In this document: one piece after another, positions 39,933-47,919 of the stretch
How positions within the stretch are numbered: position 1 is the first letter of the stretch
Layout: each line of letters begins with the position of its first letter
Assembly (NCBI RefSeq): GCF_000374165.1
Contig: NZ_KB893714.1
Span: forward strand, 79,524-143,523
From: Parafrankia elaeagni
GTDB taxonomy: Bacteria > Actinomycetota > Actinomycetes > Frankiales > Frankiaceae
Direction: 5' to 3'
Length of the DNA: 64,000 bases
Position numbers and translations under genes: made by a program
The notes under the pieces: generated by a model
The model's input: the letters and a program-made list of their open reading frames with translations, nothing else
Databases searched by the model: none
Told to the model about the DNA's origin: nothing

Positions 39933-40928
39933 ATGCGGCACAGAGCGTGGGCGGTCTCACGATTCATCGGCCCACGCGGGCGACGTATGGCAGGGCCAGC
40001 CCGGACCTTCCGGTCCGGGCCCGGCAGCGCGGAACACACGGCGCCGTTCCCGAACGCGTCCTTCCTGCGCACGCCCGTCGCCTGGGTCGCGTTCACGGCC
40101 GCGGCGGCCCTGTTCCTCCTCGTCGGAGCGCCGGCCACCTCCGCGGGGGCGGCACCCCCGGCGCCGGGCCAGCTGACGGTCGCCGCCCTCGGCGACTCCT
40201 ACTCGTCCGGGGAGGGGACGCCCCCGTTCGATCTCGCCATCGCGAGCTGCCGGCGCAGCGCCGGAGCCTGGCCGAGACTGCTGGCAACACTGGACCCACC
40301 GGTCACCCCGGTCCTGCACGCCGCCTGCGGCGGGGCGACGACGCGGAACCTGACCTCCTCCCAGCGGGACAACCCGCCGCAGCTCGACCAGCTGCGCGGC
40401 CTGGCGACGGCGCCCGACGTGGTCACGATCACCATCGGCGGGAACGACGCCGGATTCAGCCGGGTCGTCCTGAGCTGCGTGGCATGGAAGTGTTTCTGGA
40501 GCGGTGACGACAAGCGCAAGCGGAAGTACCTGCAGGACGAGCTTCCGGGCATTCTTGTCACCACTTACAAAGAAGTCAGGGAAGCCGCACCGAATGCCCG
40601 GATAATCGTCATCGGATATCCCGACATCTTCCCTCGGTCGCAGCGCGACAACACCTGCCGCTGGCTTGACAGCGGTGAGCGCAGGCAGCTCGTCAGCCTC
40701 AACAACGCGCTCAACCGGACGATTCGCAACGCGGCTCGCGAGGCCGGGGTCGAGTTCGTGTCCACCAGCCGCTCGCTACGCGACCACGAAATGTGTACGG
40801 ATGACTCGTGGGTCAACCCGGTCGGTCTTTTCGGCGCGGGGCGGGACCTCAGCGCTCATCCCACCCAGGCAGGCCAGGAAGCCATAGCCCGGACGGTTCA
40901 CGAGGCGATCGTCGACGACCGCCGCTGA
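39933..40928 (+). CDS. Secreted SGNH/GDSL hydrolase
   Basis: The 331-residue predicted secreted esterase or lipase starts at ATG 39933 (MRHRAWAVSRFIG); ATG 39987 is possible. An N-terminal hydrophobic signal (VAWVAFTAAAALFLLVGAPA, about 50-70) precedes the catalytic blocks. Block I is AALGDSYSSGEGTPP with the Ser nucleophile. The block III pattern GGNDAGF and the C-terminal DLSAHPTQAGQEAIA (Asp/His) complete the set. Six Cys (for example CRRSAGAW, HAACGG, CVAWKCFW, NTCRW, HEMCTDD) suggest disulphides, as in Streptomyces SGNH esterases. Substrate unknown. Confidence 0.88.
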   Translation: MRHRAWAVSRFIGPRGRRMAGPARTFRSGPGSAEHTAPFPNASFLRTPVAWVAFTAAAALFLLVGAPATSAGAAPPAPGQLTVAALGDSYSSGEGTPPFDLAIASCRRSAGAWPRLLATLDPPVTPVLHAACGGATTRNLTSSQRDNPPQLDQLRGLATAPDVVTITIGGNDAGFSRVVLSCVAWKCFWSGDDKRKRKYLQDELPGILVTTYKEVREAAPNARIIVIGYPDIFPRSQRDNTCRWLDSGERRQLVSLNNALNRTIRNAAREAGVEFVSTSRSLRDHEMCTDDSWVNPVGLFGAGRDLSAHPTQAGQEAIARTVHEAIVDDRR

Positions 40929-40937
40929 CGCCGGCGG

Positions 40938-40992
40938 TCAGCGGGGCAGCGGGGCAGCGGGGCAGCGGGGCAGCGGGGCAGCGGGGCAGCGG
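40938..40992. repeat. 8-bp tandem repeat CAGCGGGG x6
   Basis: Six exact CAGCGGGG units (40938-40985) plus a partial seventh lie in the 75-bp gap between two convergent genes. It may be a variable-number array between strains; no terminator hairpin is visible in the gap. Confidence 0.95.
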
Positions 40993-41003
40993 GAGTCTGC
41001 CTG

Positions 41004-41546
41004 TCAGCCGGAAGCGGCCGTCGGGGTGCCGAGCTTGCGGAGCACCCGTTCGCTGTCGGTGGAGTCCCAGCCGCCGGCCTGGTCGGGACCTCGTGGCGAC
41101 CAGCGGTCCAGCAGCTGGACGCCAGCCCCGCGCAAAGTCCGCCACGACGTCTCGTAGGCGGGGTGCGCCGCCTGCGCCGCGGCGAGGCAGGGCGCGGCGA
41201 CGATGGGCAGCCGCAGGCCGAGGGCCTCGGTCAGCAGACCCAGGGCCAGGGTGTCCGCGATACCGGCCGCCCACTTGTTGATCGTGTTGAAGGTCGCCGG
41301 AACGACCGCGAAGGCGTCCGGCGGCGGCAGCACGTCCGGCTGGCCGGGACGTTTGTAGTCGGTCCTCACCGGGTGCCCGGTCAGTTCGGCGAGCGCCGGC
41401 AGATCGAGCCATTCGCCGGCACGGGCGGTGGTGATGACGCAGACGTCCCAACCGGCCTGCTGCGCCTCGGTCACGAAGCCGGCGGCGGCCAGAGCCGGCG
41501 ATGCGGCGCACACGACGTGGTACAGCACCGGCTGCGCAGTGGTCAT
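41004..41546 (-). CDS. Flavoprotein of the PPC-decarboxylase family
   Basis: The 180-residue protein has the flavodoxin-like fold of HFCD/PPC decarboxylases: PVLYHVVCAASPALAAAGFV at the N terminus, then VVPATFNTINKWAAGIADTL. The latter is the FMN-binding and catalytic-loop region, equivalent to the APMTANT motif of Dfp but with TFNT. It lacks the CoaB half, so it is not the bifunctional coaBC product. It may decarboxylate a peptidyl cysteine or act as a flavin reductase. An iron box lies 82 bp upstream of its ATG (41628-41646), and the divergent gene is fhuF-like, so an iron-related role is inferred. Confidence 0.8.
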   Translation of the reverse strand: MTTAQPVLYHVVCAASPALAAAGFVTEAQQAGWDVCVITTARAGEWLDLPALAELTGHPVRTDYKRPGQPDVLPPPDAFAVVPATFNTINKWAAGIADTLALGLLTEALGLRLPIVAAPCLAAAQAAHPAYETSWRTLRGAGVQLLDRWSPRGPDQAGGWDSTDSERVLRKLGTPTAASG

Positions 41547-41627
41547 AAGCCCAGTCTGGACCGGGTGGCCCCGTTCGGAGACAACCTGCCACGGAGCGGC
41601 GGCGAGGCATCACTCAGCACACCAGGG

Positions 41628-41646
41628 TAAGGTAAGGCTCACCTGG
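41628..41646. promoter_or_regulatory. Iron box (IdeR/DtxR site) in front of the flavoprotein gene
   Basis: TAAGGTAAGGCTCACCTGG matches the DtxR/IdeR consensus TWAGGTTAGSCTWACCTWA at 15 of 19 positions. It lies 82 bp upstream of the minus-strand flavoprotein start. On that strand it covers the likely promoter region. Confidence 0.65.
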
Positions 41647-41934
41647 TGATCTCGTCATGTGGTGCCCACTCGGCACGCTCGGTTCGGATGCTGGACGCAC
41701 CGCCGGCGGCAGGGGCGACGCGAGGCCACCAGGCAGTGCGCGGAAGCCGGGCGGGTCCCGGTGGCAGGGGCGGCGCCGGATTTCCACCCCCACCCTTCGC
41801 TCACGCTCGCAGGATTGTGACCTTCTTCAAACACCGAGCCTGCCGAGCTCGAAGACGCAGGCCAACGGCCTGTCGCCGGGCCACCAACGCCCGGGGGCCG
41901 GCCCGCTCGGCCGAGGTCGAGTTGACCAGGCAGA

Positions 41935-41953
41935 TGAAGTTAGGCTTACCTAA
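41935..41953 (+). promoter_or_regulatory. Iron box (IdeR/DtxR site) in front of fhuF-like gene
   Basis: TGAAGTTAGGCTTACCTAA matches the 19-bp iron-box consensus at 16 positions and contains the perfect inverted repeat TTAGG-CTTA-CCTAA. It overlaps the inferred -10 element of the fhuF promoter. Iron-loaded IdeR would block transcription. Confidence 0.8.
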
Positions 41954-42128
41954 TAACCATGTCTCCCGTGTCATGCCGCCGGCCACGCCCCACGCCGACG
42001 GACGCCTCCCTGGCTCCGGCCTCGTCCTCACTGGCCGCCGCCTGGTGCCGGACCTCGCCACAGGCGCCCGCCCACAGCGGGACACACACCACCGTCCGCA
42101 CCGCCGCGGCCAGCACGAGACCCGTGAC

Positions 42129-43052
42129 ATGATCCCGTCATCCCACCTGGCCGCCGACCCGGCGGGCCCGGCCGCAGCCGGTATCACCGGGGTCGCCAGG
42201 GTCATCTCCGGCACCGACCTCGCCGCGACGCTGCAGGCGGTGGGCCCCGCGCTCGACCACCGCTGGGCGATCGTCGGGCCACCGCCATCACCCGATGGCT
42301 GGATCCGGGCCTCCGACCTGCTCGACCCCGAACACCTGGACGAGGCTCTCGCCGTGGTGCGCGAGCACCACCAGGCCACGCCGGAGGTCGCGGTCAGCTA
42401 CTTCACCGCCTGGTACGCCGCGACCATCGTCGGTCCGGCGATCGCCACCTTCGTCCTGACACGCCGGGTCCCCGACCTCGACCCCACCGAGATCTGGGTG
42501 CACCGTCACGAAGGCGGATGGTTCGACGCCACCGCCTTCCGCCGTCCCCGCATGACCCTCCTGCCCGGGGACCCGGCGGTTGCCGGGTGTGCGCCGGAGA
42601 CGATTCCGGCCGAGGTTGTGGCGGTCGCGGCGGATCTGGATGCGCTGCGCGCGCGGCTCGTGGAGGAGATCATCGGCCATCTGGAGCCGATCATCACCAG
42701 CCTGCGCAAGCGCGCGCGGCTGGGGCTGGCGGCACTGTGGGGCGCGGTGGCCGCCCAGTGCGGCCGCACCTTCCTTCTCACGGAGCGGGTGAGCCGCGAC
42801 CCGCACCTGGGTCGGCTGGAGGCGGACGCGTTCTTCGCCGCCGCCACGCCCACCCTGCGGGCCCGGCCGACCTGGCAGCAGTTCATCCACCGCGGTCGGT
42901 GCTACACGGGTATGCGGCGCGGCTCCTGCTGCCTGGCACACCGGGTCACCGAGGAGTTCTGCACCGCATGTCCCTTTGTGGCCGCGCCGGAACGCGAGAG
43001 CCGGCTGCGGGAGTGGATCGACAGCCAGGGACCAGGCGGGCTGGCCGTCTGA
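42129..43052 (+). CDS. FhuF-like ferric-siderophore reductase
   Basis: The 307-residue cytoplasmic [2Fe-2S] protein is predicted to reduce ferric siderophores and release iron. The start is ATG 42129 (MIPSSHLAADP); the upstream open frame is non-coding in character. The body has the FhuF/IucA-like region (VAVSYFTAWYAATIVGPAIA, WGAVAAQCGRTFLL). The C-terminal cluster motif reads RRGSCCLAHRVTEEFCTACP, a CC-x9-C-x2-C arrangement; E. coli FhuF is described as CC-x10-C-x2-C. The iron box at 41935-41953 supports iron-starvation induction. No siderophore biosynthesis gene is nearby. Confidence 0.85.
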   Translation: MIPSSHLAADPAGPAAAGITGVARVISGTDLAATLQAVGPALDHRWAIVGPPPSPDGWIRASDLLDPEHLDEALAVVREHHQATPEVAVSYFTAWYAATIVGPAIATFVLTRRVPDLDPTEIWVHRHEGGWFDATAFRRPRMTLLPGDPAVAGCAPETIPAEVVAVAADLDALRARLVEEIIGHLEPIITSLRKRARLGLAALWGAVAAQCGRTFLLTERVSRDPHLGRLEADAFFAAATPTLRARPTWQQFIHRGRCYTGMRRGSCCLAHRVTEEFCTACPFVAAPERESRLREWIDSQGPGGLAV

Positions 43053-43434
43053 GACCGCCTCCGGCCGGGCAGGGGAGCCCTGGGGAGCGGCAGCGTCCCG
43101 GAGGACTCCGCAGGAGGAACGAGCCGAATCGAGGTGGCCGTGATGCGTTGATCAACAGCCAGGAGTGGCACGCGACATGTGGCGCGGCGGAACGCGACGA
43201 CCACAGCAGACCACGTGTGATCTGAATCACTTCAACCGCCCGACGGCATCAGCTACCGTCGGTAGTGCCGGCCTCGAGCCGGCCGGCGGTTGGGCCTTGT
43301 CCACTCCCGTTCCCGCCGCCAGCACGGAGCACCGCGGCTCCGAGCGCGAATCTGATCATCATCGCCCGTCGAGACCCCACACCGGAGTTGTCGGGGTCGA
43401 CATGTCCGTTCCGCTCTTGGCGGAACCACGTGAC
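43053..43434. other. Intergenic region upstream of the clpC promoter
   Basis: No coding frame is convincing here. It holds a 7-bp stem CCGACGG/CCGTCGG (43240-43246 with 43256-43262) followed by a GCCGGC stem, which may end the fhuF transcript. The clpC promoter begins at 43435. Confidence 0.45.
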
Positions 43435-43460
43435 GGAATCATGCCTGGTCGGCCACGGTT
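43435..43460 (+). promoter_or_regulatory. SigR/SigH-type promoter of clpC
   Basis: GGAAT (43435-43439), 18 bases, then GTT (43458-43460, in the context CGGTT) match the SigR/SigH consensus exactly. The expected start of transcription is near 43467, giving a leader of about 165 bases to the clpC ATG. In Streptomyces and Mycobacterium clpC-type genes are known members of this thiol-oxidative-stress regulon. Confidence 0.7.
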
Positions 43461-43630
43461 GCCATGAACGTCTCCGCTGGTCGGCCGGCGATCCGGCCGC
43501 AGAGCTGTCCCCGACGAAGGGGGCGGTTCCGGCGGGTAGGTTTCTGTTCGATGCGTGAGGACATGCCTCGGCGGAGCTAGCATGCGGATACCGGCTGTCG
43601 TGTGGTCGGTCGCAGCTCGAAGGAGCGCAC

Positions 43631-46135
43631 ATGTTCGAGAGGTTCACCGACCGGGCACGTCGGGTCGTCGTCCTGGCTCAGGAAGAAGCCAGGATGCTCA
43701 ACCACAACTACATCGGGACCGAGCACATCCTGCTCGGCCTGATCCACGAGGGCGAGGGCGTCGCCGCTAAGGCCCTCGAGTCGCTCGGGATCTCGCTCGA
43801 GGGTGTGCGGTCGCAGGTCGAAGAGATCATCGGCCAGGGTCAGCAGGCGCCGAGCGGGCACATCCCGTTCACGCCGCGAGCCAAGAAGGTCCTTGAGCTC
43901 TCGCTGCGCGAGGCCCTCCAGCTCGGTCACAACTACATCGGCACCGAGCACATCCTGCTCGGCCTCATCCGCGAGGGCGAGGGCGTCGCCGCCCAGGTGC
44001 TGGTCAAGCTCGGAGCGGACCTCAACCGGGTCCGCCAGCAGGTCATCCAGCTCCTGTCCGGCTACCAGGGCAAGGGCGACCCGGCGACCGCCGGCGCCCC
44101 GGCCGAGGGCACGCCGTCGACCTCGCTGGTCCTCGACCAGTTCGGCCGCAACCTCACCGCGGCCGCTCGTGAGTCCAAGCTCGACCCGGTCATCGGGCGC
44201 GAGAAGGAGATCGAGCGCGTCATGCAGGTGCTGTCGCGCCGGACCAAGAACAACCCGGTCCTCATCGGCGAGCCCGGCGTCGGCAAGACCGCCGTCGTCG
44301 AGGGGCTGGCGCAGGCGATCGTCAAGGGCGAGGTCCCCGAGACCCTGAAGGACAAGCAGCTCTACACCCTCGACCTCGGCGCTCTGGTCGCCGGGTCCCG
44401 CTACCGCGGTGACTTCGAGGAGCGGCTGAAGAAGGTCCTCAAGGAGATCCGCACCCGCGGCGACATCATCCTGTTCATCGACGAGCTCCACACGCTCGTC
44501 GGTGCGGGTGCCGCCGAGGGCGCGATCGACGCCGCCTCCATCCTCAAGCCGATGCTGGCGCGCGGTGAGCTGCAGACGATCGGCGCGACCACCCTGGACG
44601 AGTACCGCAAGCACCTGGAGAAGGACGCTGCGCTCGAGCGCCGCTTCCAGCCCATTCAGGTCGCGGAGCCGTCGGTGGCGCACACCATCGAGATCCTCAA
44701 GGGTCTGCGCGACCGGTACGAGGCGCACCACCGTGTCTCGATCACCGACGCCGCCCTGGTCGCCGCGGCCTCCCTGGCCGACCGCTACATCTCCGACCGG
44801 TTCCTGCCGGACAAGGCGATCGACCTGATCGACGAGGCCGGCTCCCGGATGCGCATCCGCCGGATGACCGCTCCGCCGGACCTGCGTGAGTTCGACGAGC
44901 GCATCGCGAACGTCCGGCGCGACAAGGAGTCCGCGATCGACGCGCAGGACTTCGAGAAGGCCGCGTCGCTGCGGGACAAGGAGAAGACCCTGCTGGCCGA
45001 GAAGGCCAAGCGGGAGAAGGAGTGGAAGGCCGGCGACATGGACGTCGTCGCCGAGGTCGGCGACGAGGAGATCGCGGAGGTCCTCGCGATCTGGACCGGC
45101 ATCCCGGTCTTCAAGCTCACCGAGGAGGAGACCGCGCGTCTGCTCCGTATGGAGGACGAGCTCCACCGCCGGGTCATCGGCCAGGAGCAGGCCATCAAGG
45201 CCGTCTCCCAGGCGATCCGGCGTACCCGCGCCGGTCTGAAGGACCCGAAGCGCCCCGGCGGCTCGTTCATCTTCGCCGGCCCGTCCGGTGTCGGTAAGAC
45301 CGAGCTGTCGAAGACGCTGGCGGAGTTCCTCTTCGGCGACGAGGACGCGCTCATCCAGCTCGACATGTCCGAGTACATGGAGAAGCACACCGTCTCGCGG
45401 CTGGTGGGCTCCCCGCCCGGCTACGTCGGGTACGAGGAGGGCGGCCAGCTCACCGAGCGGGTGCGGCGCAAGCCGTTCTCCGTGGTCCTCTTCGACGAGG
45501 TCGAGAAGGCCCACCCGGACGTGTTCAACACCCTCCTGCAGATCCTGGAGGACGGTCGTCTGACCGACTCCCAGGGCCGGCTGGTCGACTTCAAGAACAC
45601 CGTCCTGATCATGACCTCGAACCTGGGCACCCGAGACATCTCCAAGGGCCCCGGCATCGGCTTCGCCACCGGTCAGGGCGCGGTCGACTACGAGCGCATG
45701 AAGGCCAAGGTCCAGGACGAGCTCAAGCAGCACTTCCGGCCTGAGTTCCTGAACCGGATCGACGACATCATCGTCTTCCACCAGCTCTCCGAGGCCGAGA
45801 TCATCCAGATCGTGGACCTCATGCTGGCCCGGGTCGACGGCCAGCTGAAGAACAAGGACATGGCGCTGGAGCTCACTCCGGCGGCCAAGGCCCTGCTCGC
45901 CAAGCGCGGCTACGACCCGGTGCTGGGTGCCCGTCCGCTGCGCCGGACGATCCAGCGGGAGATCGAGGACGTCCTGTCCGAGAAGATCCTCTACGGGACG
46001 CTGCGTCCCGGTGAGATCGTCGTCGGCGATGTCGAGGGTGAAGGCGAGGAGGCGAAGTTCGTCTTCCGCGGCGAGACCAAGCCGAACTCGGTCCCGGACG
46101 CTCCCCCGATCGACCTGGCCAAGTCCAGCGAATGA
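43631..46135 (+). CDS. clpC: ATP-dependent Clp protease ATP-binding subunit ClpC
   Basis: AAA+ unfoldase feeding ClpP; cytoplasmic, essential in many actinobacteria. The 834 residues start at ATG ([20 protein letters not shown]). Two Clp-N repeats contain [14 protein letters not shown] twice. First AAA+ has GEPGVGKT and [12 protein letters not shown]; a UVR-type motif lies in the linker ([20 protein letters not shown]); second AAA+ has GPSGVGKTE and [10 protein letters not shown]; the end is Glu/Asp-rich. A UVR motif and short middle domain separate it from ClpB. Its strong codon and sequence conservation stand out here. It is followed by a perfect hairpin terminator. Confidence 0.97.
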   Translation: MFERFTDRARRVVVLAQEEARMLNHNYIGTEHILLGLIHEGEGVAAKALESLGISLEGVRSQVEEIIGQGQQAPSGHIPFTPRAKKVLELSLREALQLGHNYIGTEHILLGLIREGEGVAAQVLVKLGADLNRVRQQVIQLLSGYQGKGDPATAGAPAEGTPSTSLVLDQFGRNLTAAARESKLDPVIGREKEIERVMQVLSRRTKNNPVLIGEPGVGKTAVVEGLAQAIVKGEVPETLKDKQLYTLDLGALVAGSRYRGDFEERLKKVLKEIRTRGDIILFIDELHTLVGAGAAEGAIDAASILKPMLARGELQTIGATTLDEYRKHLEKDAALERRFQPIQVAEPSVAHTIEILKGLRDRYEAHHRVSITDAALVAAASLADRYISDRFLPDKAIDLIDEAGSRMRIRRMTAPPDLREFDERIANVRRDKESAIDAQDFEKAASLRDKEKTLLAEKAKREKEWKAGDMDVVAEVGDEEIAEVLAIWTGIPVFKLTEEETARLLRMEDELHRRVIGQEQAIKAVSQAIRRTRAGLKDPKRPGGSFIFAGPSGVGKTELSKTLAEFLFGDEDALIQLDMSEYMEKHTVSRLVGSPPGYVGYEEGGQLTERVRRKPFSVVLFDEVEKAHPDVFNTLLQILEDGRLTDSQGRLVDFKNTVLIMTSNLGTRDISKGPGIGFATGQGAVDYERMKAKVQDELKQHFRPEFLNRIDDIIVFHQLSEAEIIQIVDLMLARVDGQLKNKDMALELTPAAKALLAKRGYDPVLGARPLRRTIQREIEDVLSEKILYGTLRPGEIVVGDVEGEGEEAKFVFRGETKPNSVPDAPPIDLAKSSE

Positions 46136-46140
46136 TGTGA

Positions 46141-46179
46141 CCGAAGGGCGGTCGCGCGACCCGCGTGACCGCCCTTCGG
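46141..46179 (+). terminator. Hairpin terminator of clpC
   Basis: A 13-bp perfect stem (CCGAAGGGCGGTC at 46141-46153 and GACCGCCCTTCGG at 46167-46179) has a 13-base loop, five bases after the clpC stop. It ends just before an ATG at 46181, which argues that the next gene starts later. Confidence 0.85.
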
Positions 46180-46210
46180 CATGTCCGTCGCGCCGCTGTC
46201 TCCGGAAGTC

Positions 46211-47698
46211 ATGCCTCGACACCTCGACGAAGATCTGCCCAGCTCCTCGACCGTGCCCGGTTCCGGTCCGAGCGCCGAACACGGCGTGCACCTCACCTTC
46301 GGTGCGGACCCGGCCACCTCGATGGTTGTCTCGTGGATCACCCGGGCGCCGGTCCGGCAGCCCCAGGTCCACATCCGCGCCACCCGCCCAGGCGCTCCGG
46401 CGGGCTCGTCCGTCGGAGCCGTCACGCGCAGCTACACCGACTCGACCACGCGACGTGAGATCTTCGCGCACCACGCGCTGCTGGACGGTCTGCAGCCGGA
46501 CACCGAGTACCGGTACGAGCTGTCCTTCCGGGCAGGCCGGGCCCGCACCGCGACCGGCGCCACTTTTCGCACCGCACCGCGGGGACGGGCCGCGTTCACC
46601 TTCACCTGCTTCGGGGATCACGGCACGGACCGGCCCGCCGACCCGCACGGGACCGCGGCCTCCGGCACCCTGGTGACGGGGCTCGAGCGACTCGCACCGC
46701 TGTTCACCCTGGTGAACGGCGACCTGGCCTATTCGAACGTGCGGGACATCCCGCCGACCGCCTGGTCGGACTGGTTCGCGATGATCAGTCCCTCGGCCAC
46801 CCGCCGCCCGTGGATGCCGGCTCCGGGGAACCACGAGACCGAGCGCGGCAACGGCGCCCTCGGTCTGGCCGCGTACCAGACCTACTTCCAGCTGCCGGGC
46901 AACGGCGCGGAACCGTACCTGAACGGCCTCTGGTACGCCTTCGCCGTCGGCGGGGTGCGGTTCATCGTCCTCAGCGGCGACGATGTCTGCCACCAGGACG
47001 CAGGGCGGGTCTACCTGCACGGCTACAGCTCCGGGCGGCAGACCGCCTGGCTGGAGCAGGAGCTGAAGCAGGCCCGTGCCGACCGGGACGTCGACTGGGT
47101 GATCGTCGCCGTGCACCAGGCGGCCGTGTCCACCGCCGAGTTCCACAACGGCGCTGATCTGGGCCTGCGCGAGGAATGGCTGCCGTTGTTCGACCGGTAC
47201 GGGGTCGATCTGGTGCTCAGTGGGCATGAGCACCACTACGAGCGGACCCATCCGCTGCGCGGCGTTGTCGCGGGGACGCCGACGCGCACCCCGCGGCCGG
47301 TACCGGGAGCGACGACCGTCGTGGACGGAGAGACCACCATCGACACCTCGGCCGGTGGTGTCCACATGCTCGTCGGCACGGGCGGCTCGTCCACCCCGTC
47401 CGCGCACCGGTTGTTCGACCCGCCGGCCTGCCGGGTGACCGTCGGGGTGCGCGAGCCCGAACCGGGCCAGCGGCATCATCCGTCGGTGCGGGTGACGGAG
47501 TCCGCGCCCTGGCTCGCGGCCCGGTTCCCGGAGCATCCCTACGCCTTCGCCGGCTTCGCCGTGGAGCCCGGAGCCGACGGCGGGCCCACCCGGATCCGGG
47601 TGACGGTCTACGACTCGTCGACGGCCGAACCCGTCCCGTTCGACACGTTCACCCTGGTGCGCCCCCGCGGCGACAGCGGCGACAGCGGCGACGCCTGA
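46211..47698 (+). CDS. Purple-acid-phosphatase-like metallophosphoesterase
   Basis: The 495-residue product has an N-terminal fibronectin-III-like domain (about 25-120: GVHLTFGADPATSMVVSWIT). A metallophosphoesterase domain follows. Metal-ligand strings are visible: FTCFGDHGTD, VNGDLAYSN, APGNHETERG, AVHQAAVST and LSGHEHHYERTHPL. The order GDxG/GDxxY/GNHE/H/GHxH is that of purple acid phosphatases. No signal peptide is evident in the chosen start (ATG 46211, GGAAG just upstream), which is unusual for a family that is mostly secreted. ATG 46181 abuts the terminator and is less likely. Confidence 0.87.
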   Translation: MPRHLDEDLPSSSTVPGSGPSAEHGVHLTFGADPATSMVVSWITRAPVRQPQVHIRATRPGAPAGSSVGAVTRSYTDSTTRREIFAHHALLDGLQPDTEYRYELSFRAGRARTATGATFRTAPRGRAAFTFTCFGDHGTDRPADPHGTAASGTLVTGLERLAPLFTLVNGDLAYSNVRDIPPTAWSDWFAMISPSATRRPWMPAPGNHETERGNGALGLAAYQTYFQLPGNGAEPYLNGLWYAFAVGGVRFIVLSGDDVCHQDAGRVYLHGYSSGRQTAWLEQELKQARADRDVDWVIVAVHQAAVSTAEFHNGADLGLREEWLPLFDRYGVDLVLSGHEHHYERTHPLRGVVAGTPTRTPRPVPGATTVVDGETTIDTSAGGVHMLVGTGGSSTPSAHRLFDPPACRVTVGVREPEPGQRHHPSVRVTESAPWLAARFPEHPYAFAGFAVEPGADGGPTRIRVTVYDSSTAEPVPFDTFTLVRPRGDSGDSGDA

Positions 47699-47919
47699 CC
47701 GGGGGGAGGTCTGACCTTCCGGCGCCCCGGACATCTTCCCGACACCCGCACCCTGCGACCCGACAAGCCGAAACGCCGCGTCTCCGGCAGCTGGTGGCCC
47801 CATGTCGGTGTCCTGACACGGATCCGATCGTCCCCAAGTTGACGCCTTTGATTATGTATGGGGACGGCTACCGACACGTCCTATAGCGTGATCGGGTTGG
47901 CGTGGCGGGGACGGAGGCC

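Larger units (their letters stand above)
41547..42128. other. Divergent control region with two iron boxes
   Basis: This 582-bp region holds the iron boxes at 41628-41646 and 41935-41953. A possible -35 TTGACC lies at 41922-41927, with TTACCT 18 bases on (41946-41951), reading toward fhuF. Open frames between them have no coding character. The leader from the inferred start to the fhuF ATG is about 170 bases. Confidence 0.6.

Noticed and set aside
40938-40992. CRISPR-like array
   Set aside because: Head-to-tail 8-bp units without spacers; a simple tandem repeat.
41646-42128. N-terminal extension of the FhuF-like protein
   Set aside because: It would run through the iron box and promoter, and the translation is Arg/Pro/His-rich with no family similarity.
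43551-43570. Possible ClgR box before clpC
   Set aside because: Only GTTCG of the expected GTTCGC-N5-GCGAAC symmetry is present.
43577-47803. 1408-codon open frame on the minus strand opposite clpC and the phosphatase
   Set aside because: It is the mirror of two strongly conserved genes in a GC-rich genome. The translation has no family motif and spans the clpC terminator.
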